A stretch of 13,930 nt of DNA from JAWVEV01 sp033856535 (lineage in GTDB: Bacteria; Actinomycetota; Thermoleophilia; Miltoncostaeales; Miltoncostaeaceae): positions 1-13,930 of the forward strand of contig JAWVEV010000187.1 of NCBI GenBank assembly GCA_033856535.1. The letters run 5' to 3'. The notes beneath the pieces are model-generated. The model was not told the origin of the DNA. It was given only the letters and a program-made list of their open reading frames with translations, and searched no databases. Within the stretch, counting starts at the first letter, position 1. Every line of letters starts with the position of its first letter. The translations under genes and the position numbers were made by a program. Below, piece after piece: positions 1 to 5,449 of the stretch.

Positions 1-1277
1 GCGAACCCGCTCAGCTTGGCCATCGTTCCGGGGCCGATGCCGCGCTTGGGGGCGCCGAGCATCCGCCCCAGGCTCACCGAGTCGTTGGGGTTTGCCGCCG
101 CGCGCCGGTAGGCCAGCAGGTCGCGCACCTCGGCCCGCTCGTAGAACTTGGGCCCGCCGATCACCTGGTAGGCGATCCCGCGCCGCACCAGCTGGTCCTC
201 CACCGCCCGGCTCTGGGCGTTGGTCCGGTAGAAGACCGCCAGCTCCGAGAGCGAGTCGCCCATGCCCAGCGAGCGCTCCACCTCGGACACCACGACGCGC
301 GCCTCCTCGTGCTCGTCGCGGCAGGCGACGAGCTGGATCGGCTCGCCCTCGCCCCGGTCGGTCCAGAGGTTCTTCGCGTGGCGGTCCGGGTTGTTGCTGA
401 CGACCGCGTTGGCCGCGCGCAGGATGGTGTTGGTGGAGCGGTAGTTCTGCTCGAGCGCCACGATCTCGGCGTCGGGGTAGTCGCGGCCGAAGTCGCGGAT
501 GTTGCGCACGTCGGCCCCGCGCCAGGAGTAGATCCCCTGGTCGTCGTCGCCCACGACCACCACGTTCCGCTGCGGCTCGCCGAGCACCCGCACCAGCCGG
601 TACTGGGCGTGGTTGGTGTCCTGGTACTCGTCGACCAGCACGTGCTGGAACCGCTGCTGATAGCGCTCGCGAACCGCGGCATCGCCCTCCAGCAGCCGGA
701 CCGCGAGCATCAGCAGGTCGTCGAAGTCCATCGCGCCGTTGGCCCGGAGCGCGTCGGCGTAGCGCCGGTAGAGCCGGGCGATCTGCTCGTCCAGGAACGA
801 GCCGGCCTCCTCGGCCAGCTCCTCGGGGTCGAGCAGCCGGCTCTTGGCGTCCGCGATCCGCGCCTGCACGGCGCGGGGGGCGATCCGCTTGGGGTCGAGC
901 TGCTCGTCGGCGAAGCCCTTGCGGATCAGCCGGAGCTGGTCGTCGGCGTCGTAGATCGTGAAGTCGCGGGCGTAGCCGACCGCCTCCGAGTCGCGGCGGA
1001 GGATCCGCACGCAGGCCGAGTGGAAGGTGCTGGCCCAGATCGCCCGCGCCCGCGGGCCCACCAGGCGGTGGATGCGCTCGCGCATCTCGCCGGCGGCCTT
1101 GTTGGTGAAGGTGATCGCGAGGATCGCGTCGGGCGACACCCCGCGCTCGCCGATCAGATGGGCGATGCGGTGGGTCAGCACCCGGGTCTTGCCGCTGCCG
1201 GCGCCGGCCAGGATCAGCAGGGGCCCGTCCCCATGGAGCACCGCCGCGCGCTGGGCCGGGTTCAGAACCCCCTCCAA
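1..1277 (-). CDS. uvrD: ATP-dependent 3'-5' DNA helicase UvrD/PcrA (3' end cut by window)
   Basis: Superfamily 1A helicase that unwinds DNA in excision repair, replication restart and recombination control. The visible 425 codons carry the family motifs in order: Q-motif LNPAQ (residues 5-9), Walker A GAGSGKT (25-31), a TFTNKAAGEM motif Ia, DEYQDTN (motif II, Walker B), GDDDQGIYSWRGA (motif III), QNYRST (motif IV), and FYRTNAQSR further on. Family members are usually 700-780 residues, so roughly the last 300 residues are missing beyond position 1. I chose TTG at 1277 because it gives an N-terminus of normal family length just before LNPAQ; no ATG or GTG lies nearby in frame and no ribosome binding site is obvious, so the start is uncertain. 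The first codons lie inside one arm of an inverted repeat (see 1261-1399). Function is certain, the paralogue name (UvrD versus PcrA) is not. Confidence 0.95.
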   Translation of the reverse strand, partial: MEGVLNPAQRAAVLHGDGPLLILAGAGSGKTRVLTHRIAHLIGERGVSPDAILAITFTNKAAGEMRERIHRLVGPRARAIWASTFHSACVRILRRDSEAVGYARDFTIYDADDQLRLIRKGFADEQLDPKRIAPRAVQARIADAKSRLLDPEELAEEAGSFLDEQIARLYRRYADALRANGAMDFDDLLMLAVRLLEGDAAVRERYQQRFQHVLVDEYQDTNHAQYRLVRVLGEPQRNVVVVGDDDQGIYSWRGADVRNIRDFGRDYPDAEIVALEQNYRSTNTILRAANAVVSNNPDRHAKNLWTDRGEGEPIQLVACRDEHEEARVVVSEVERSLGMGDSLSELAVFYRTNAQSRAVEDQLVRRGIAYQVIGGPKFYERAEVRDLLAYRRAAANPNDSVSLGRMLGAPKRGIGPGTMAKLSGF

Positions 1278-1399
1278 AATGACGCTGCGGCTCCGCTCTG
1301 GGCTGGTCAGGGTCGACGACTCGATTCGATGGTCGCGGAGCGGTCGGCATGGAGCCGACCCGATGCGAATCGGAGGGTCATTTTGGAGGGGGTTCTCAA
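1261..1399. repeat. Element A: ~139-bp inverted-repeat element, MITE-like or structured RNA
   Basis: The outer arms are inverted copies: AGAACCCCCTCCAAAATGAC at 1264-1283 and its perfect reverse complement at 1377-1396; two of three flanking bases also pair, giving arms of about 23 nt. Between the arms are further hairpins on the plus strand: GCTCCGC 1290-1296 with GCGGAGC 1335-1341, GGTCGGC 1342-1348 with GCCGACC 1354-1360, and CGAT-GCGA-ATCG 1361-1372 with a GNRA tetraloop. The arms match those of the element at 2751-2900. No target-site duplication is visible. It lies between the SnoaL-like gene and uvrD and overlaps the first codons of uvrD. Confidence 0.75.
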
Positions 1400-1477
1400 A
1401 GCGGCGACGAGCTCATTCACCGGGCGATCGTACCGGAGCCCGGCGGACGCTCAGGGGCCCCCGAGGGGGTCGCCCGA

Positions 1478-1894
1478 TCAGCCCCCCGGCCCCATCGGCG
1501 GGATGATCCCGAGCTGCATCAGCATGCCCAGATCGTCCCGGCAGGCCCAGTGCTCGGACGCCTTCCCGTCGCGCATCCGGAGGAAGTGCATCTGCTGCGC
1601 GGAGAACCGTCGCCCGGTCGGCGGGATGCCCTGCAGCGGACCGGTCTGGGTGCCGCTGAGGGTCGCCCGGTAGGCCACCAGGTCGCCCTCGGCGAGCGCC
1701 TCGTGGACCTCCATGCGCAGATCCGGGATCGCCTCGCGCAGCCGGCGCAGCCGCAGGCGGAACCCCTCGTAGCCGGGGTCCTCCCCCGCCCAGGCCTCGT
1801 GGTTCACGAAGTCCTCGGTGACGAACTCCTCGACCCGGTCCAGCTCGCCGCGGTTGAACAGGGCCTCGACGCGCTCGCGCGCGAAGGCCCGCAT
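1478..1894 (-). CDS. SnoaL-like / ester-cyclase-family small protein
   Basis: A 138-residue protein of the SnoaL-like (predicted ester cyclase, NTF2-like cone fold) group. Diagnostic pieces are FVTEDFVNHE (24-33), the GYEGF...LREAIPDLRMEVHEALAEGDLVAYRATLSGT run (41-82), PPTGRR (91-96) and DGKASEHWACRDDLGMLMQLG (109-129). Members range from polyketide cyclases to many proteins of unknown role, so the substrate cannot be named. The start is the only in-frame ATG near cysE, 23 nt after the cysE stop, so it is probably co-transcribed with cysE; the ribosome binding site is weak. About 200 bp separate its stop from uvrD, containing element A. A short C-run/G-run palindrome follows the stop but is too weak to call a terminator. 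Confidence 0.85.
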   Translation of the reverse strand: MRAFARERVEALFNRGELDRVEEFVTEDFVNHEAWAGEDPGYEGFRLRLRRLREAIPDLRMEVHEALAEGDLVAYRATLSGTQTGPLQGIPPTGRRFSAQQMHFLRMRDGKASEHWACRDDLGMLMQLGIIPPMGPGG

Positions 1895-1917
1895 GGCATC
1901 GGGGTCCGAGCCGGAGC

Positions 1918-2712
1918 TCAGATCCCGGCCCCGCCGTTGAGGCCCAGGATGTGGGCGATCTCCTCCTGCACCGTGGGCAGGCAGTCGCCGTCGGGGGTCG
2001 TCGTCGGCCGCTCGGGCGGGACCCGGCCGGCCCGCAGGTCGGCCACCTCGCGCTCGAGCTCGGTGAGCCGGCGCACCAGGCAGGCCATGGCCTCGGCGAC
2101 AGGGTCGGGCAGGCGGGTGTGCTCGATGTCCGGCGCGCGCCGCGGCGCCTCGACGCGCTGGCCGTCCTGCACCACGGTGCGGCCGGGGTTGCCGACCACG
2201 GTCGAGTTCGGCGGCACGTCCTTGATCACGATCGCCCCGGCGCCGACCTTCGCGCCCTCGCCGATCGCCACCGGGCCCAGCACCCGGGCGCCCGTCCCCA
2301 CGATGACCCCGTCGCCCACGGTCGGGTGCCGCTTGCCGGTCTGCTTCCCGGTGCCGCCCAGGGTGACGCCCTGGTAGATCGTCACGTCCTCGCCGATCTC
2401 GGTCGTCTCCCCGATGACCACGCCCATGCCGTGGTCGATGAAGAGCCCCTGGCCGATGATCGCGCCGGGGTGGATCTCGATGCCGGTGAGGAAGCGGGAG
2501 GCCTGGCTGAGCAGCCGGGCCGGCAGTCGCATCCGTCGCAGGTAGAGCGCGTGCGAGACCCGGTGCATCCAGATCGCATGGAGGCCCGGGTAGCACAGCA
2601 GGATCTCCGCCAGGGAGCGCGCGGCGGGATCCCGCTCACGCGCGACCTCGACGTCGCGACGCAGCGGCGCCAGCCGCTGCCGAAAGGCGCCGAGCGCCGA
2701 GCGGGCGGGCAT
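1918..2712 (-). CDS. cysE: Serine O-acetyltransferase CysE
   Basis: Transfers acetyl from acetyl-CoA to L-serine, giving O-acetylserine, the acceptor used by cysteine synthase (cysK lies in this window at 6934-7863). The 264-residue protein has the short CysE layout: an alpha-helical N-terminus (about 1-75), then a left-handed beta-helix of hexapeptide repeats from GIEIHPGAIIGQG to about residue 178. It contains the family sequences FIDHGMGVVIGETTEIG (91-107, with catalytic His94), YQGVTLGGTGK (113-123) and KRHPTVGDGVIVGTGARVLG (127-146). After the core comes an ~80-residue tail with a likely coiled coil (AMACLVRRLTELEREVADL) that ends in Gly-Ile, as the CysK-docking tail of classical CysE does. 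ATG 2712 follows a TATACT box by seven bases, suggesting a leaderless transcript. Confidence 0.95.
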   Translation of the reverse strand: MPARSALGAFRQRLAPLRRDVEVARERDPAARSLAEILLCYPGLHAIWMHRVSHALYLRRMRLPARLLSQASRFLTGIEIHPGAIIGQGLFIDHGMGVVIGETTEIGEDVTIYQGVTLGGTGKQTGKRHPTVGDGVIVGTGARVLGPVAIGEGAKVGAGAIVIKDVPPNSTVVGNPGRTVVQDGQRVEAPRRAPDIEHTRLPDPVAEAMACLVRRLTELEREVADLRAGRVPPERPTTTPDGDCLPTVQEEIAHILGLNGGAGI

Positions 2713-2719
2713 GGCGGCT

Positions 2720-2725
2720 AGTATA
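2720..2725 (-). promoter_or_regulatory. Predicted -10 box of the cysE promoter (leaderless)
   Basis: Read on the minus strand this is TATACT, followed by AGCCGCC and the cysE ATG. Transcription would begin at or within a base or two of the start codon, giving a leaderless mRNA, a common arrangement in actinobacteria. No good -35 hexamer is present 16-18 bases upstream. The near arm of element B ends 28 bases upstream of the box, where an activator or RNA element could act. Confidence 0.5.
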
Positions 2726-2750
2726 GGTCGCCCTCGTCGGGGGGCGCCCA

Positions 2751-2900
2751 CTGAGAACACCCCCGAAAACGTCCCTTCGAAAGGCGCTTGGGGTCTCCGC
2801 GAGGAGGATCGGGTGATCCGAAGCCGTCCGGAGCGTCCCTCCGTCGCCGCTGATCGAACCACCTCGCGGGTGGCTGCGACGTTTTCGGGGGCCTTCTGAA
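2751..2900. repeat. Element B: ~150-bp inverted-repeat element related to 1261-1399
   Basis: Arms AGAACACCCCCGAAAACGTC (2754-2773) and the reverse complement of 2878-2897 agree at 18 of 20 positions, and share the pattern YTSAGAANNCCCCCNAAAANGNC (roughly, allowing one T for C in A) with element A. The interior folds on the plus strand into CCTT-CGA-AAGG (2774-2784), CTCC-GCGA-GGAG (2795-2806, GNRA loop), GGATC-GGGT-GATCC (2806-2819) and CCACC-TCGCG-GGTGG (2859-2873). The minus strand here and the plus strand of element A both begin GC(A/T)GC after the first arm and end CG(A/G)AGG before the second, which sets a common orientation. No protein or target-site duplication is seen. It fills the space between cysE and the GNAT gene. 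Confidence 0.75.
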
Positions 2901-3066
2901 GAGAGGAGCGGCCTCGGCACCTGTCGCCGTCACCGGAGCGTCCTGCCAGCCCGGCCCGTCGCCCACCTCGCGGGCGCTCCGCCTCGAGGGGCTCCGCGCG
3001 GCCGACCCCGGCGCGCTCGGCGAGCTCCTCGACAAGCTGCCCCAGCCCCCCTGGGACGCGGAGGTC

Positions 3067-3594
3067 GTGGCGGACGACCCGCTCGCGGGGATGCTCCTGG
3101 CCAGCGGCTTCGAGACCTACGCGCACGTGGTGCCGATGGCCCGCCCGGTCCAGGGGCTCCCCCGCATCGCGGGGACGGCCTTCGACATCGTCCCGTACCG
3201 GAACGAGTGGGCCGAGGCGTTCACCGTCGCCCAGGACGCCGCGATGGCGGACCTCGCCATCGCGCGGGAGATGGGCACGCCGACCGGCTACGAGACCGCC
3301 GAGGGCTTCGACGCCTTCGTCGTGGCGAAGGACGGCGACCGCATCATGGGCTTCGCCCAGGCGATGCTGCCGGAGGGGTGGATCAACTGGCTCGGCGTGG
3401 TCCCGGAGGCCCGCCGCCAGGGGCTCGGCAGCGTCCTCGTGCGCGAGCTCGCCAAGGCCGTGACCGCCGCGCGCGGCACGCACCTCGCGGCGCTGATCGA
3501 GCAGGGCACGCCCGGCCAGGCGTTCCTCGCCAAGCTCGGCTTCCACGCCAAGTCGCCGCGGCTCCTGATGATCCGCCGGGGCGCCTCGGACTGA
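3067..3594 (+). CDS. GNAT-family N-acetyltransferase (start unresolved)
   Basis: From GTG 3067 the protein has 175 residues. Its C-terminal half is a GNAT domain: WLGVVPEARRQGLGSVLVRELAKAV carries the acetyl-CoA-binding R-x-x-G-x-G signature, followed by the usual GTPGQAFLAKLGFHAKSPRLLMIRR ending. The first ~45 residues (GFETYAHVVPMARPV) resemble the closing strand of a preceding GNAT-like domain. The same reading frame stays open and GC-biased upstream to 2854, encoding a plausible GNAT opening (RLEGLRAADPGALGELLDKL, 2980-3039), but it holds no ATG, GTG or TTG before 3067. A GAGAGGAG sequence at 2901-2908 would be a fair ribosome binding site for an upstream start. Either the gene uses a rare start (CTG 2896 is the only candidate), or it lost its 5' end next to element B, or a sequencing frameshift hides the start. 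Substrate unknown. Confidence 0.75.
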   Translation: MADDPLAGMLLASGFETYAHVVPMARPVQGLPRIAGTAFDIVPYRNEWAEAFTVAQDAAMADLAIAREMGTPTGYETAEGFDAFVVAKDGDRIMGFAQAMLPEGWINWLGVVPEARRQGLGSVLVRELAKAVTAARGTHLAALIEQGTPGQAFLAKLGFHAKSPRLLMIRRGASD

Positions 3595-3607
3595 GGCGGA
3601 GCCGGAG

Positions 3608-3639
3608 CCCCGGCCGCCCCCCAGAGGGGACGACCGGGG
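3608..3639. terminator. Weak hairpin between convergent genes
   Basis: CCCCGG (3608-3613) pairs with CCGGGG (3634-3639) and encloses CCCC-AGA-GGGG (3619-3629). It lies between the converging GNAT gene and the repeat-protein gene and could end both transcripts. There is no T-tract, so the call is tentative. Confidence 0.3.
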
Positions 3640-3651
3640 ACCGTGGGGCTG

Positions 3652-5343
3652 CTAGAGGCTGCTGAGCAGGCCCGTGATGGAGCCGATCGGGTCCTTGATG
3701 ACCGCGGCGATGGTGCCGAACGGGTCGGCCAGGGTCGCCCTGACCGTCTCGACCAGCTTCCCGATGATGCCCAGGCCGAGCGGGAGCTTCCCGTCGAGCA
3801 CCTGGACCGGGAGGTTGGGGTCGACCGGAAGGTCGGTCGCCACCGGGAGGTTCTCCGGGAGCGGCAGGGCGCCGGTCGGGTCGGCGATCTGCTGGTCCGC
3901 CCCGGTCGTGTCCGCCAGCTGCACCCCGGAGCTCTTCATCTGCTCCGCCTTCTGGGCGTCCTGGTCCACCAGCTGGCTCAGCTGGTGGCCGAGGTTCGTC
4001 GAGGTCGCGTTCGCGTCCCCGATCTGCGACACCGCGCCCTGGACCGGCCCGCTCGACAGGATCGAGATCGGGATGTTCAGGTTGATCGGGATCGCGAGGG
4101 CCGCGCCGAGGGCGATCGGCAGGATCTGCGAGTTGGCCGCGTCCTGGCTGACCGTGTTGCCGCCCTTGCTCCCGTCCTGACGGACGTTCTGCGAGGTCTG
4201 GTTGCCGATGGACTCGTTGGCCGCGTTGGCCTTGCCCTTCTGGGCCACCGCGCCCTGCACCGGGCCGCTCGACAGGATCGAGATCGGCACGTTGGCGTTC
4301 ACCGGCACGGCCAGCGCCGCGCCGAGCGAGATCGGGAGGATCTGCGAGTTGCTGGCCGACTGACTGGCCGTGTTCCCGCCCTCCGCGCCGCGCTGGCGGA
4401 TGTCCTGGTCGTGCTCGACGTTGACGCTGTGCGACTTCGCGCCGGCGTCGCCGCGCTGGGTCAGGTCACCCTGCGCCGGGCCCATCGAGAGTACGGACAC
4501 CGGGACGTTGGCGTTCACCGGGATCGCGAGCGACGCGCCGAGGGCGATCGGGAGGATCTGCGAGTTGCTGGCCGACTGGCTGGCCGAGTTCCCCGCGCCC
4601 TTGCCGTCACCGTCCTGCTTGATCGTCTGCTCGGTCTCGTTGTTGAGCGACTCGCTGTTGCCGCGGGCCCGGCCCTCCTGGCTCACGGCGCCCTGGACGG
4701 GGCCCATGCTGAGCACGGAGACGGGGACGTTGGCGTTCACGGGCAGCGCGACGCCGGCACCGAGGGCGATCGGGAGGATCTGCGAGTTGCTGGCCGACTG
4801 GCTGGCGGAGTTCCCGCCGTGCTCGCCGCCCTTCTGCTCGATGCCCTGGTTGGTGTCGTTGTTGATCGACTCCCCGTTGCCCTTCGCGTCGCCGTTCTGG
4901 GTGACGACGCCCTGGACCGGGCCGCCGGAGAGGACGCCGACGGGCACGTTGGCGTTCACCGGGACCGCGGCGCCGAGGCCGAGGGAGATCGGGAGGATCT
5001 GCGAGCTGCTGGTGGCCTGGCTCGCGGTGTTCCCGCCGGCGCCCTGCTGGCGCACGGACTGGGTGCTCTCGAGGTTCTTGGCGGAGCCGGTGGAGTTGGC
5101 CTTGCCCTCCTGGCTCACGGCGCCCTGAACGGGGCCGCCCGAGAGGACGCCGATCGGCACGTTGGCGTTCACCGGGACGGCGGCGCCAAGGCCCAGCGAG
5201 ATCGGGAGGATCTGCGAGCTGCTCGAGGACTGGCTGGCCACGTTCGGCGCGCAGCTGTCACCGCAGGCAACCGCCTGCGAGGACCCCGCGCCGACGAGCG
5301 CCGCGGTCGCGGCGAGCGCCAACAGATGTCGTTTCACCTTCAT
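3652..5343 (-). CDS. Secreted six-repeat protein, amyloid-like (curlin/chaplin-like motifs)
   Basis: I cannot assign this to a named family. The 563-residue protein starts with a Sec signal peptide (MKVKRHLLALAATAALVGAG, likely cleaved after SSQA at 24). Residues 34 to about 463 are six tandem units of ~72 residues. Each begins N-x-A-S-Q, then SNSQILPI, an Ala/Leu-rich hydrophobic stretch, VPVNANVPVSVLS, GPVQGAVSQ-x-G, and a polar Asn/Gln/Ser part ending Q-x-G. The unit junction (such as QRGAEGGNTASQ) matches the curlin spacing Q-x-G-x-x-N-x-A-x-Q closely; the VPVNANVPV part recalls chaplins but lacks their cysteines. The last 100 residues are Pro/Leu-rich, then amphipathic helices. The only cysteines are two just after the cleavage site. 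ATG 5343 has AAGGAG seven bases upstream. The look is that of an extracellular fibre or coat protein, by inference. Confidence 0.85.
   Translation of the reverse strand: MKVKRHLLALAATAALVGAGSSQAVACGDSCAPNVASQSSSSSQILPISLGLGAAVPVNANVPIGVLSGGPVQGAVSQEGKANSTGSAKNLESTQSVRQQGAGGNTASQATSSSQILPISLGLGAAVPVNANVPVGVLSGGPVQGVVTQNGDAKGNGESINNDTNQGIEQKGGEHGGNSASQSASNSQILPIALGAGVALPVNANVPVSVLSMGPVQGAVSQEGRARGNSESLNNETEQTIKQDGDGKGAGNSASQSASNSQILPIALGASLAIPVNANVPVSVLSMGPAQGDLTQRGDAGAKSHSVNVEHDQDIRQRGAEGGNTASQSASNSQILPISLGAALAVPVNANVPISILSSGPVQGAVAQKGKANAANESIGNQTSQNVRQDGSKGGNTVSQDAANSQILPIALGAALAIPINLNIPISILSSGPVQGAVSQIGDANATSTNLGHQLSQLVDQDAQKAEQMKSSGVQLADTTGADQQIADPTGALPLPENLPVATDLPVDPNLPVQVLDGKLPLGLGIIGKLVETVRATLADPFGTIAAVIKDPIGSITGLLSSL
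3955..5244 (-). repeat. Six tandem ~216-bp coding repeats
   Basis: Coding repeats of 71, 73, 74, 72, 72 and about 68 residues inside the secreted protein. Units 1 and 2 are closest to each other (both SSSQILPISLGLGAAVPV and VLSGGPVQG), as are 3 and 4 (ASNSQILPIALGA and VLSMGP) and 5 and 6 (ILSSGPVQG), suggesting stepwise duplication in pairs. The cores are almost identical at DNA level, the polar ends diverge. Confidence 0.85.
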
Positions 5344-5449
5344 GGGTGGGTCTCCTTGGGTCAATTCCGAACGCTCGCGCCGAGGGCCGTTTCAGCCCCG
5401 CCGGGTCAGGACGGGGACGGCCGAGGGCGCACGTGGGCGGGAGACCCGG

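Noticed and set aside
1264..1396. Repeat arms as LexA/SOS boxes for uvrD
   Set aside because: The arms are not internally palindromic and do not resemble GAAC-N4-GTTC or TCGAAC-type SOS boxes; the same arms occur before cysE.
309..1673. Long plus-strand open frame opposite uvrD
   Set aside because: It is the mirror of a real helicase gene in GC-rich DNA; its product is low-complexity Val/Gly/Leu/His without motifs, and it runs through the intergenic element.
1261..2900. A composite mobile unit bounded by the two elements
   Set aside because: The genes between (SnoaL-like, cysE) are ordinary metabolic or housekeeping genes with matching codon use, and there is no transposase or integrase.
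3955..5244. Regular repeats that might be taken for a CRISPR array
   Set aside because: Period is ~216 bp and in frame, with protein-level conservation; there are no short repeats with spacers.
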